Assembly: GCF_014529535.1 (NCBI RefSeq)
Contig: NW_023503374.1
Span: 4,588,001-4,652,000 of the forward strand
Source: Bradysia coprophila
Lineage: Eukaryota > Arthropoda > Insecta > Diptera > Sciaridae
Direction of reading: 5' to 3'
DNA length: 64,000 nucleotides
The notes under the pieces were generated by a model. That model searched no databases, had not been told where the DNA came from, and saw only the letters and a program-made list of their open reading frames with translations. The number at the start of each line of letters is the position of its first letter. The first letter of the stretch is position 1. Of this stretch, positions 39,399 through 51,545 are shown piece by piece. Position numbers and translations under genes: made by a program.

Positions 39399-42300
39399 TC
39401 AAACAAACGGCGCCGTGTAGTAAATCTTCCGCTTTCTCGGCAACGGCTTTGTAGTCAGTCCCGTGTCGTCCAGAAACGTTTGAAATGATTTCTTCTTACT
39501 GATGCAGGGATCGGTTGAATTGTCATTTAACGTTTCGCTCTCGTCCTCCTCATGCACTGACACCACCCCATTATCCATATTAAATTCCATGTCTAAATTG
39601 TATTCAATTCCTACGTTGTTGTTGACATGGCCGTTCTGAGAGTCCAGTTCCAGCAAAATATCGGCATCCTTCGTAGCACCATTTTCCGTCGATTGGGTGA
39701 ATTTTCCGTATTCAGCGTCCAAATTGTACCAGTCGAATTCTGCCTGGATCGGTAGGTCATTGCTTGCAATAGCAGTGTGTGGTGGAGTAGATGCCGGAGC
39801 AGCAGTTAATTTAATATCCACCGTAGTCATCGCTTTAGGTGTTGCGGGCTTAATTGGAGTCGGTTTTTTAATTCGTATGTCCACCAAATTCATCGAATTC
39901 GGTGGTCGGTTTTGAATCGGTAACTGTTTCGCTGGCGACTTTGTAATGTAGTTGTCCTGCGATATAAATGTACTGGAACTAGTCTTCTTCGGTGAAATGA
40001 TTGCCTTGACATTCGGTAATTTCGGAATATCGGCAAATGATTCGTCCGTCATCTCGGTGTGGGTATCACTGCTTACAGATATTGAATCGGCACTCTTATG
40101 CACGTCGACTACAATTTTCACCGTTTTTATATTGTCCACTTCTGAAATGGAACAGTAATCCGGCTCAGTATGGTAATCTGGCTCGGACTCCGCGTCTGGC
40201 TTCAGCTTATTTTCCAGTTGTTTGATCGGTACATTATTGTCGTTTCGCATGCCGAGTACATGCTTAAGTTTCATTAAGTTTGCTGGTTTCGGTGGAAGAG
40301 CCGGTGGTATCTTCGATTTTTCAATTTTTTGCGCTTCCTCGTTGGACGACTTATGTTCCATGTCCACATAATGGTGGGACGACACATTTTCCGATCCAAT
40401 CGGTTCATATTCATTGCTATAAACGCTCTCATAGCTGAACGATTGCTCCCTCTCGCGAGATGGAGTCAGATGATTCTGGTGATTCTGGTTGTCACGAGGA
40501 ACTTGTAGCATACTATTCTGAGTGGAAAAATGAACTCGCTTCTGACGAAGGTTTACATCCTTCGGTAAACTGTCGGGTGCTTCGTTGCTCTTTTCCATCA
40601 TACCGTCAAAAGATTGTTGGAGTAGAATCTGTGAAGCAGAAACGTTGAAAACACGGGTGACGATACCGTTTGAAGGTCTCATATTTCATACCTGATTGAC
40701 ACACTCAAGCACGGGGTTCACAGCATTCGTTCCGTATGGTTTCGATAGAGCATTGTCGGAATCATCCATGTCACTTGCACTGGCATACCAATCTTCAGTG
40801 GATTCGAATTGCGTTGTCTTTCCCAACGTGTTCGATTTGAATGGTTCTACGTTTCCTTCGGTTTCAATAGCGGATGGTTGTTGGATGGATGAACTGCTGT
40901 CTTTTGTGGCATTGGCATCAGTCAAATTCACACTTCGTGAGCGGGCATATTCTTTGAATGTCCCGGAAGTGCGTTTACTGGTGTATCGCTTGCTGCGTCG
41001 TGCCTCAAAGAATGAAGGATTACCATCTTCGCTGGTTGACATGTAGTCAACGCTAGGCGTAGATGACTCATCTGAAGGAAGGAATAAGAAAGATCAATTA
41101 GACTAACCACTCCGTCATAGTGTTGAACAGACTTACCGTCAATTTGACTCTTTCGACTCTGTGTACACGCATTAGCCATTTCAGATCTGTAGTATTGTTT
41201 ACGGCATGATAAACAGTATTGAGCTGCCTCACTGACACTGATCTTGCAGTTTAGTCCATACTTTTCGCTCAAAATTACCAGCTCACTAGCCAGTCTGTTT
41301 ATTTCGTTGTCTTTTGTGTAGAGTTGATTCAGAATGATTTTCTGATCGTTTCGCAGTTTCGTTTCGAAGCTCATCAGAGCTTTAACGATTTTCGACAGTT
41401 GATTCGTTCGCCATGACTTCTCGTGTTCCAGTTCGTCGGTAAGCGTTTGAATTTGATTGGTGAAGAACAGAATTAGATTCTCGCATTTCTTCACCTGAAC
41501 GGACAGACTCTGCTCGGTTGTTTTTAGCTTTTCGCGAAGATTTTGATTTTCAGCGGACATCATCTGGGTGAAGGAAATGTGGAAAGAATATTAGTGAACG
41601 CGGGTCAAAAGATTCGAACGTATTGATGGATTATTATCGGAGAAATAAATCGTTTTAATTAGTAGAACGATTGAAAACAATTTTTACATCAACGTTACTG
41701 GTGTACCTTCGTTATATACCTGCACACAGTTGTAAAAATGTTAAAAGCTTTTTCTAGTCGAAACCATTGCTATCAAAAATTTAAATTGATTTGATTTTCA
41801 TTAAGATTTAACACACAAAAGTAGGGTGTCATGCAAAGAGAACCGAGTTGGAAAATTGACAATTTTCATTGCGTCGCTGTTAATAGTACATTATGACCCG
41901 ACCTGAAGGGGAGGGCTGTATTCCCATTCACACTCGTCAAAAGTAAAAATTCGAACGTACTGGTGGGTAAATGCAAAAAATGTATTCAAAAAATTGCATT
42001 TACCGACCAGAAGCACGGAAAAATTTTTAGCCTCCCGCTCCCGCACGAAAATGTTCAAAATTTATCTAAATTTTCTTGAACACTCAGCTTGACGTCATTT
42101 GTTTACGACCCCCATAAGTTTACATTTTTCTTCGTCTGGAATTTCCCAACGAAGTATCTACATCTACAAGTGTTGTGCAAGAAAAAATTAACGACAAAAC
42201 CTACTTCTGCTCTACACTTTGTTTGAATGTTGAAACAACGAAGTGCTTCTATATTGTTGGTTCAATTGGTTGTGTTTATATACTTTCGGTTCAGTTAACC

Positions 42301-44149
42301 AGAATGTTTACTAAATTAACATCGCTTTTGGAAAATGAAGGCGCAATACACAAAACGTTCAACGATACACGGTGCCACAAAGCCGATAAATGAATGATCG
42401 AATGCTGTTCGAATTTATCAAAAATGAACAAAATTTGGCTTTTCCAATAGAATTATGTGACACCCTAAATAAAAGCAATTCGTATACTCTACATTTCATA
42501 TGCAAGTGCAAGTGTAGACTATGGCTGAAATTGATAAGTTATTAGGTTTTGAATTGTCGATCATTTAGAATAAATTACAAAATTGCAACGACTACAATCG
42601 TGGCTTGCTAGTCACCAAATTATAATCATTGTAATGGAAAATTCACTGTAAATTAGAACGGCAATGCCAATAAATCTGTCCCAGTCTGTTTCAAAAATGT
42701 AAAAAATTGCTTTATTGATTCAGACATATTTTACATTAATTACGTTGCAGGTATAACAATCACGCAAACAGACATCATGGTTCAATAGCAGGGAATATTT
42801 TCGTAAGTGTTGTACGGCTTCATTTACCCTCTAAATGAAAACTGCATTGATTTTTTCTATCAGAAGACAGACTGGGTATAGTGGCTGCTGTGTCCATGAT
42901 ATTATCGACCCATATTGCGATACGGAGAAATATATTCGGAGGCAGAGAGTTGAATTTATGGAAATTAGATAACAAAACTAACAGTCGTGGTTTATCACTG
43001 ATAAAATCCTTTCTTAACACCAGTGCTGTTAAGGATTTGCACCAAACACTAAGCGATACTTTTGGGTAGTAAAAGTCACAGGTTTATCGGTTCACGGTGA
43101 ATATAATTGTTTTTTGTGAGGACTAGTCTTCAGCTGAACCTCATCATTATGATTCTACTAGAGAAGCCAGTCAAAAAATTATTAGACATGAGTCAAAGTT
43201 TCAGAAGACAACCTCTGAAAAATGTGGCTTTAAACAGCAGAAAGAATGTTATTGAAAATTGAAGTAAAGGATTTGAAATCAATTTCTTGAAAATACTTAG
43301 TTTAAATGAAGATTCGCTAGAAAAACTTTTGATATTAAAAGATATAGAGAAATTTAGAAAATTGAGTGTGTAGTCTTGACTACTAGAACACAATTGTCAA
43401 TTATTCCAATTGTCTGCCCTGTTGACTGTCATATCTATCATCAACAAAACTCACGAAAGAACTACAACATTCCAATTTGGTTTCTCCCCATTATGTTCAA
43501 ATCAAAATTTTCCATTTCTTTGCCAAAATACTGCAAAATTGCAATGCGAATAAAATGTGTTATTCACCCGTACATGTAGATTCGACTTGATATAAAAATA
43601 GCGAAGATTCACTTCACGTATGTATCTTATCAACAAAAGAGATTACGACTTTCCTAAGTGGCCGTAATCTACATTTGTCTCTTAGATAGCAAGTAAAAAG
43701 CTATGAGTAATGCATGCCTAACCTCATCTCAGTGAATACAATTGTTGGTTCTGAACTAGAAATTTTCGTTGAGGAAATTCTAAACATTGACGATCTACAA
43801 TTTCCCTGGAAAAAGCATCACAACACGTATACTGAAATTAAGTTATTTTCCACGCACATTCGTTTATTGTGTGTTGAAAACGTGAAGGCCTTGAACGTAA
43901 TATTAAAGAATTATGCGGATAAATTACCTCATCATTTGTGATTGCATTTGAATCCGTGTAAAATGTACTCTTCCGATCTTCTCCAGAATACAAGGCTGTG
44001 TTGTAAACGAAATTGTTGGTCCATTTGAAGGAATTTTTGCCATTGTAATTGTAATTGTTGAGCACATTCTCCTTTATGCGCTCAACCAAATTCATCTTAC
44101 TGTTGGACACTGCTTGATCGTAATATTGCATGTTAGGTGTGCCGAACAT
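39399..44149 (-). CDS. Coiled-coil protein with SH3-ligand-like proline motif, four exons
   Basis: The exons on the minus strand are 44,149-43,928, 41,563-41,137, 41,071-40,692 and 40,628-39,399. Introns are 2364, 65 and 63 bp; all junctions are GT-AG and in phase, giving 752 residues. The start has a good context (CAAAATG). Residues 1-74 are Asn/Tyr-rich. Residues about 75-175 form a coiled coil (NLREKLKTTEQSLSVQVKKC, then LFFTNQIQTLTDELE). It is followed by CLSCRKQYYR, a Ser-rich region, a proline motif IPPALPPKPANLMKLKHVLG (residues about 465-485), acidic EPDY repeats and a tail, KPLPRKRKIYYTAPFV, that looks conserved. A cytoskeletal or signalling scaffold is plausible, but I do not recognise the family. 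An ATG at 40,682 lies inside the last intron and is not the start. It resembles the 19-kb gene in its coiled coil. Confidence 0.8.
41564..43927 (-). other. First intron of the coiled-coil gene, 2.36 kb
   Basis: It is bounded by donor GTAATT and acceptor TTCACCCAG. TAGGGTGTCATG near 41,823 and ATGTGACACCCTA near 42,460 could be the inverted ends of a 650-bp element. Short frames inside have no protein character. Confidence 0.55.
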
Positions 44150-46052
44150 TTTGTACCTGTGATTCCGTTTCTACGTTCGTTGCGAAGGTTGTCCTAGAAG
44201 ACACCGGAGAAGTTAATTAGATTTTTATTAACACCAATGGTGATGTTTATTAGGTGCTTGAAGATCTTGTGGAGGCGTTGGACAAAAGAAACCAATGTCT
44301 ACAATGTCGATTCAAGGCGAATGAGTAATGGTCATAAACGATTGCAGTAGTAGCCATAAATTAATCTTTGCTTAATCAAGCATAATCCGAGAGTAGAAGT
44401 TCTCTTTGATAAAGAATAAGGCCGATTTTATCGTGTCGAGGTTACGCATCAGTTTCAGTTTCGCTTTATTAAAATTTTGAGTCAATAAACACACGTCTAA
44501 CCGAAAAAGGTTTTTGGTAATTAAAATTTGAAGAAAAGAAACTTGAAGAAGATGATTCTCTCGTCTTAAGACTCGATATAAATTCACTGAACGGTTACAC
44601 ACACACACACCATTCGATTGAACGTGCATGAACAAGTCATTGTTTGTGCAATTTTCAAATGCCAACTAAACGTTGAATTAATTATTTTAATTATTTTTCT
44701 GTTTCTTTATAATATATTTTAATGGTCGTTGTTATCTATTCTGGAAGTAAGTCATGCCACGAATGTTAGCGAAGTCTATATGCAAAAGGCAAAGTAATTT
44801 TTTCTCTTACGATTCGTCAATTGGCTCAGTTTATAAATTTATGGTTTGCATTTCTCTTAAAATTTCTTTTTCATTTTAATTTGTTTTTATTCAAATTACT
44901 TGAACTAATTGGAACACTTTAACGAAAGTATGAATTTCAGCATTCACATCGACTATATGAAAAAAAATTTCTTTTCTTTTGATATAAAATACGAATCTTT
45001 TGATATGATGGAGACTTTGGCGTATCCAACAACATTCGGTTCATTATAATGTAAATACAAGAAAACATACGAATATGGTTAAGGCCCATCGAACTTAAGA
45101 AAAGACCAAAAGACCAATGAACAATAAACCATTGGTCGTCAACACTATTTTACATAAGATATCCATATTGTAACCAAAAACTTGATTTCGACATTAAATG
45201 AAAGAAATGAATGGCCAAAATGAATCAATGAATTCCATTTACCTTCGATACAAATTGTTTTCTATTGCTCAAAGTGTCCTTGATGTACATAATATTAAGT
45301 AGCTCACTGTTCCCAAAAACGACATTCGAATAGTTTAACCTATTTCACACAAACAACGTATAATTTCAGAAATTAGTTCACCACAATATTATCCATCACA
45401 CAATGCACAATGTTCGTTATTTACTTTACGTTTTTCTTGACTGGAATAATTTAATAAAACATTTAAGTTAAGTAGGTGAAACTACTGAAACATTCGTTTG
45501 GTCGAAATTTTTTTTAAATTTTTTTACACAAAACTTTTTAATCTAGTTCAGTACGCGTCGTCGAAGCACTGTCTTCAACAATTTGTATTGTCTGACTTAA
45601 TGGAAATGAAAGAACACGAAATTTTTTTGTCGTTGTTTGAGTTTAGCCTGCATTCCACAAAAATAACCAAATTCATTTCAATGTATTCAGAAACTTAAGT
45701 CCGCAAAATTGTTCCGCGTGTGAGTATAGTGTGGTACCGTCGTGTGTATGTATACGTGGATCGTAAAAAAACGTCTTCAGACTCTTACCACGTTTATATG
45801 AGTGGTGTATGTGGTGATGTAAGAAGATTTTCTCCATGTAATGCGTTGAAAGTACTTTGGTTTTGATTTCAGGAGTTATGTTAGGATTTTTCAACTGCCG
45901 TTTCTAGGAAGACGCAGAGGGATTAAGAGTGTTATTTTAGAGGAATGTGGGTCATTTTTTTGTTGTTGTACATAGGTCATTTTAAACAATCTAACTAAAT
46001 TCTGTTGAGCTCGCATAGAGCTCCCTTTTTATTAACTAATCTAAGCGACGAT
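44150..46052. other. Upstream of the coiled-coil gene
   Basis: Likely promoter and 5' UTR at the left. An (AC)n run lies near 44,600. No other gene seen. Confidence 0.4.
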
Positions 46053-46153
46053 TCTCGTATTTTCGTAACTTCAAATATTCGTAACTTGACAGTTGTGTGT
46101 ACAAAATTTCATAAGAACTGTCAAGTTACGAATTCTTAAAGTTACGAGAATTC
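46053..46153. repeat. Small inverted repeat
   Basis: ATTCGTAACTTGACAGTT pairs with AACTGTCAAGTTACGAAT. The outer TCTCGTATTTTCGTAACTT pairs loosely with AAGTTACGAGA. Confidence 0.6.
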
Positions 46154-47155
46154 ATGCCCTGTACAGGTAATCACCAGAATAGTTTTGAGGAATCCCATAT
46201 AACCGACCCGAACAACAAATCAATTCAATCAAACTAACTTATCGAAATTGCAAATGAAATTAACTCATTTCGATCATCTTGCCTATAAACCTACACAGTC
46301 CATTATTCACACAATGAACCTTTTTTTTACTTTATATATATCTAACAACGGGCATATCATCCAACACTTAAGAAATGTTTTTAATAAATATAAACACAAT
46401 ACCATTATAAGCCTTTGATACAGGTAAAAGTGTATAACTTGAACAATTCAAAGAGAGACAGTTACAAAGAGGTTGTTGTGCCAATGTAAAATAGGTAAAA
46501 GAGAAAGAACTTTAACACCGAATGAGTTAGAGAAACAACAAATTATTTTTTTTCCTTCTGCACAGTCCACAGTCGTAAAGGTTATGTTGTCGTTTTCCGT
46601 TTCTATACTTACTTGGAAGGTATATAAATATAATAATAACTAGAAATAACTTGTAATGGGTTTGGAGGTGTAATACGACGTCCCAAGAAACATAGTTTTG
46701 ACGAATCACGGTTAAGGGATTAATTTTAAAGAGTTACGGGAAAATAGATGCAATTTCCAACTTTATAAATTTATAGTAGTAGATTATTGAACTAGCCTAC
46801 TAAATGCGTTATTAAACGAATATTTTTCTGTATATTCGGGTTCCTCTCCAAATATAATTTTTGTTTATATTGTATTGGCGTATACATAAAAACATGAGTT
46901 GTTAACAACGCATTTAGAAGACGTAAGGGCATCGCCGGGTTTTTTTACGTTACGCTTTAACAACGGACTAGAAGTACATTTAAGTACTACCCGAAAATCA
47001 TAGCTAAACAAAAGAAAAACTCAAATCAGAAAAAATTCAAAAAAATTCAAAAAACTCCCGAAACCACAAAGCTCAAAAACAAAAACAATTCAAAGACAAA
47101 CTTCAAGATCACTAGCAAAAGACCAACTGAAATGACTCAAGAAAACATAAACATA
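46154..47155. other. Intergenic, A-rich
   Basis: No gene. The last 180 bases are an A-rich, almost T-free stretch on the plus strand, and a similar stretch follows the palindrome at 48.55-49.1 kb. Confidence 0.4.
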
Positions 47156-48541
47156 GGAAGCTGCGGGAATTTGCTCATAGATAGGCCTCACAGATAAATG
47201 GAATTTTTGGCTAATACTTAAAACATATAATTCCAGTCATTGAAAGTGTATTTAAAATTCCACGAATCAATGCTAACTTTTTGCATTATTGTTCTTTGAA
47301 GAACGAATTAAGTACAATGACGCTCTTAACGATAAATCGAAAAATTAGAACGAAGTTCTGTGAGATATGTAATATCTCAATATTCCCATCTGCGTAACAA
47401 GCGCTTTTTGCAATTAAACCAAAAAATTCATTTTATTATACGAGCCTATCACGCAATTTTTTTCGTTTTAATAATTTAAAATTAAACCTACCAGCTACCA
47501 GTCTAAATAAAAAAGACAAAATTTCGATTCTGTGAACAATAATCATTCAAAATCAAAATTATACACAAAAATGTGCGCCAACAATGCGAATTGAATGATT
47601 AAAGTGTGCGCACTCCAAACGTTTCAGATGTATGCATTGCACAGTGCTTTCTACGGCAATAAGATAGCCGTGCCTTTTTGCCCACAAATGTTCTCAGTGA
47701 TATTTTGACCAAAATATCCGATTAATCTTCACCAAACTTTAGAGAATGAAAGTTCCACACGACTTTTAGCGGTACTCCCCAAAAAAAGTTCAAAAAGTTT
47801 TGTTTTTGTTCCCGTACGGACTCTCTCAAAAGGGCATTTGGGGTGCTATATAGCACCCCAAATGCCCTTTTGAGAGAGTTCGTTTTCATAGTAAATATTA
47901 ACTTTTTGATTTGTTTTTTGGAAATATCGTTAAAAGTCGTGGGGAACTTTCATTCTCTAAAGTTTGGTGAAGATTGATCGGACATTTTGGTCAAAATATC
48001 ACTCAGAACATTTGTGGGCAAAAAGGCACGGCTATCTTATGGCCGTAAAAAGCACTGTGCAATGCATACATCTGAAACGTTTGGAATGCACACACTTTAA
48101 TCATTCAATTCGCATTGTTGGCGCGCATTTTCGTGTATAATTTTGATTTTGAATGATTATTGTTCACAGAATCGAAATTTTGTCTTTTTTATTTAGACTG
48201 GTAGCTGGAAAGGTTTAATTTTAAATTATTAAAACGAAAAAAATTGCGTGATAGGCTCGTATAATAAAATGGATTTTTTGGTTTAATTGCAAAAGGCGCT
48301 TGTTACGCAGATGAAAATATTGAGATTTCATATCTCACAGAACTTCGTTCTAATTTTTCGAGTTATCGTTAAGAGCGTCATTGTACTTAATTCGTTCTTC
48401 AAAGAACAATAATGCAAAAAGTAAGCATTGACTCGTGGAATTTTAAATAAACTTTCAATGACTGGAATTATATGTTTTAAGTATTAGCCAAAAATTCCAT
48501 TTATCTGTGAGGCCTATCTATGAGCAAATTCCCGCAGCTTC
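47156..48541. repeat. 1.39-kb inverted repeat without spacer
   Basis: The two arms (47,156-47,850 and 47,851-48,541) are inverted copies with scattered differences and small indels. They meet at the centre GGGGTGCTATATAGCACCCC with no loop. The outer ends read GAAGCTGCGGGAATTTGCTC and GAGCAAATTCCCGCAGCTTC. I see no reading frame of note in either arm and no clear target duplication. It is either a foldback transposon or a locus that could give long hairpin RNA. Confidence 0.9.
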
Positions 48542-49345
48542 TAGGATAAATCATTCCCAAAAATTTAAAAAAATCCTTTTAACATTAATAAAAACGGAAT
48601 CAAAATAAAAATAAAAATAAAATAAAAGCTAACAGCAAAAATCATCGGAAAATCAAAATAGCAACAACCAGTGATACAAACACAAACGAAAAATAAAAAT
48701 GAAAACAATCATAAAAATAAAAGAGACAGAATAAAACTTAACTGAGTATTTCAACTCATCCCTTACCCTCAAACCATTTCACGTTAAGTGAGTCATGATA
48801 GAAAAGCTATCGAAACAGAAGCTGTTTCGGCCTCAAGTTGTAGCAGTGGCCCAAGGTCAGCGTGGTCCGACCATCATCAGTTGCTTATGCTACAACTTTT
48901 CGCAATACAGCCATGAAAACCTACAATTGAACTAGTAGCAGGGTTTTCATTAACACAATGGACAAAATTTCATGAATTATCATGAACGGCCTGATAAAAG
49001 GAAATGTAACATGAAACAAACCCATCGCAAACAACATTAAAACACGTCAGCAAGTAAAATCATAACAAAATCAAAAATCAAAAAATAGTGCCGTTGACCG
49101 GAGCAAAAGAAAAACAAAAATAAAAATAAAACAAAACTCTCGTCTCACAGATCACAAGAATCGCTAAATACCTTGTTTTTATCCATCTCGATTCGTTCAC
49201 CGCAAGCTTCTTCGCTATTTAATCAAAATTAAAACCAAATCTACTTTAACTGAAATAAATAAAATAATCTCCAAAGACGGCCAAAAACCAACGTACAACG
49301 AAACCAGACGGCTTTACACTCAATGACTGAAAACTCCAAAGTCTC
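48542..49345. other. Intergenic, A-rich
   Basis: Long runs of AAAT/AAAAC units. No gene seen. Confidence 0.4.
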
Positions 49346-49890
49346 CTTTAATTATAAAAAATAGGGTCTTATGGGGTTTGGATGCATATGCGATGAAATA
49401 TGAGAAGTTGAAATGTTTAAGTGCCCATATTTCATCGCATATGCATCCAAACCCCATAAGACCCTATTTGGCCCAAAAGCACATAAGATTACCTTTCAAA
49501 TGATACCCCACACCACCATGTACGGCTCGTGTAACTAGAGAAATATTGGTAAGAAAAGTGCAAGTTTCCTGTTGAAAACTTCAACTGCACATATTTCAGT
49601 GTACCTGGAGAAAGTTTGGCAAATTTTCGGCTTTCGATCACCTTTCACCAGCCATAAAAGCTTCGAAGATTTTTTTTTAGAGTGGTTTTGGCTTCTAGGG
49701 TCGAAGTCCTTTCTAGGTACCTATTAAAACGTCTATTTCGTGACAAACTGACGTATCTTCCAAAAACACAATGGAATTTCATTGTGTTTAAAAGTCTACG
49801 CAAGTTTGTCGTGAGACAGACGAAAAGTTCCACTAGAAAGCACGCCCGATTTCGGTAGGCTGTTTTTCAAAAGAATCCCTCAGTGTGATT
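49346..49890. mobile_element. Truncated copy of the multi-hairpin element
   Basis: It shares the GGTCTTATGGGG...CCCCATAAGACC hairpin (about 49,370-49,466, almost perfect) and the right terminal part (GGCTGTTTTTCAAAAGAATCCC) with the element at 20,355. The left third is missing. A small hairpin at about 49,733-49,820 (CGTGACAAACTGACG, ACGCAAGTTTGTCGTGA) lies inside it and looks like a later insertion. Confidence 0.7.
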
Positions 49891-50078
49891 GGACAATGGT
49901 ATTGTTCATACAAATTCCATGAATTTTTATTCGTGCAGTCTCTCAGAAGAATCAACTTAATAAGCATCTGACATCCATCGAAACATTTAGGATTAGGATT
50001 TCTCACACTATCTGTTTATAAAATTTGGTGTCAACCGCATTCGTGGTTGTCGTAACCTGTTCTTTCAGAACTTTTCTT

Positions 50079-50433
50079 GAGCCAAACCACATCGAAACTT
50101 TTTGTCGTGAAGTGACAGTTTTGACATTGACATATTTGACGTTTTAATTTTTGATATCTGAAAAAGTTCGCGTCATAAACTCAATTGAAAACGTGAACTG
50201 TACACAAAACTTGTCTTTAAACAATTAATTTTGAATAATATTACAGTGTTATAGTAGCCGTATTGTAATATTTACGATAATACTTTAATATCAATCAACA
50301 TTAATTGTTTAAAGACAAGTTTTGTGTACAGTTCGCGTTGTCAGTTGAGGTTATGACGAAATTTTTCAGATGTCAAAAATGTCAATGTTAAAACTGTCAC
50401 TTCACGACAGAAAGTTTCGATGTGGTTTGGCTC
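50079..50433. mobile_element. Foldback element, 355 bp
   Basis: GAGCCAAACCACATCGAAAC on the left pairs with GTTTCGATGTGGTTTGGCTC on the right. The inner arms ACAAAACTTGTCTTTAAACA and TGTTTAAAGACAAGTTTTGT also pair. The arms cover most of the element and it has no coding sequence. Confidence 0.75.
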
Positions 50434-51545
50434 CAAAGTATGTAAACACTGAAGGTACCGCAGATTCGTAAAAACACGCGAACTACTTTCGAGTGAATAT
50501 AATTTTCATAACGTTGGACACAAGTAAAATCGAGAAAAAGTCAGTGTTTATATACTTTGGTTTGGCTCTATAATGCGATTTCATACAAAGAAACTCACCT
50601 CTCAATGATTTTCGTTGAAAGATGAGTTTGTTTATATGAAATCGATATTTCCTCCGGGCTGTATGGATAGACCATACCTGGTTTGTACATTCATGGCCTT
50701 ATTTGACATCCAAGAAATGAATCGCACCTGCCTGTATTTACTCTATCGTGGCTATTATTTTCTTTGCCAGCCATACCTCCTTCAAATAACCAGTTCTTAC
50801 TAGTGTCTCGAAGTCGAAGGTATGTACTTAAATACAAGCGTACATTCAAATTCGATGAACACTTTCTTGTGCATGGAATTTAGAAACATAGAAAAAAACA
50901 TCGAAAATAATCTCTGGTTATATGGCTGTAAACAATCCGCTGAATACAAACGTCACACAGCAATTGAAGAATAAGAAATAATTGGTAAAAAGTAAATAAA
51001 CTTTTTAAGAAAGTAGAGTTTTGTGACACAGTCACAGTGCAATTTTCTCCGTCGGATAATGTAGAACGTTTCTTTTAATTTTAAATTGCAAATGATGGTT
51101 TGTTTTTCTGTAACGCGGACATTGCAAAGGTTTGTTGTTTATCTCGAATACGGTGCTTATAAATTAGTCAGAGAAACATTATGTAAATAGCCGGGTGTAG
51201 CAGAAGGAACAGAACGATATAGTGATGTCAGGCGACAGCGACGAGAGTACCTCCCGTATCATGACAATAAAATTTAAACAATTTATCACAGGGGTTGATG
51301 GTCCACCTATGGCACCTATGGTAAAGTGTTTATCAAAAATTCTAGCACACATCGAGATATGAACATGATGTTGCTCTGTATGCTGGTATTTCCATCTCGT
51401 CTTCCCCTTACAAACATTTTGATTTATCTAACCAACAACCTACATGTTGTAATACGTTCCATCTTTGATATTTATAGACTCTATCGTTTGATTCATTGAG
51501 CCGAAGGTCAGCAACTCACGAGTTCTAAAAGCAGCAACAATCAAC
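50434..51545. other. Upstream of the ATMIN-like gene
   Basis: A stretch at about 50,620-50,700 (TTTATATGAAATCG, TAGACCATACCTGGTTT) recurs inverted at 54,880-54,960. An alternative first exon for the next gene, starting at ATG 51,225 (MSGDSDESTSRI), is possible but does not join in phase with any donor I can see. Confidence 0.4.

Noticed and set aside
40628..40691. Translation start at ATG 40,682
   Set aside because: This ATG is inside a 63-bp intron (GTATGA to TGCTTCACAG). Joining the flanking exons keeps frame and extends the protein upstream.
47156..48541. Palindrome as assembly artefact
   Set aside because: The arms differ by scattered substitutions and indels, which a folded read would not give. 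It still needs spanning reads.
51225..51320. First exon of the ATMIN-like gene (MSGDSDESTS...)
   Set aside because: No donor in it gives the phase needed at 51,620. It could be a 5' UTR or a chance frame.
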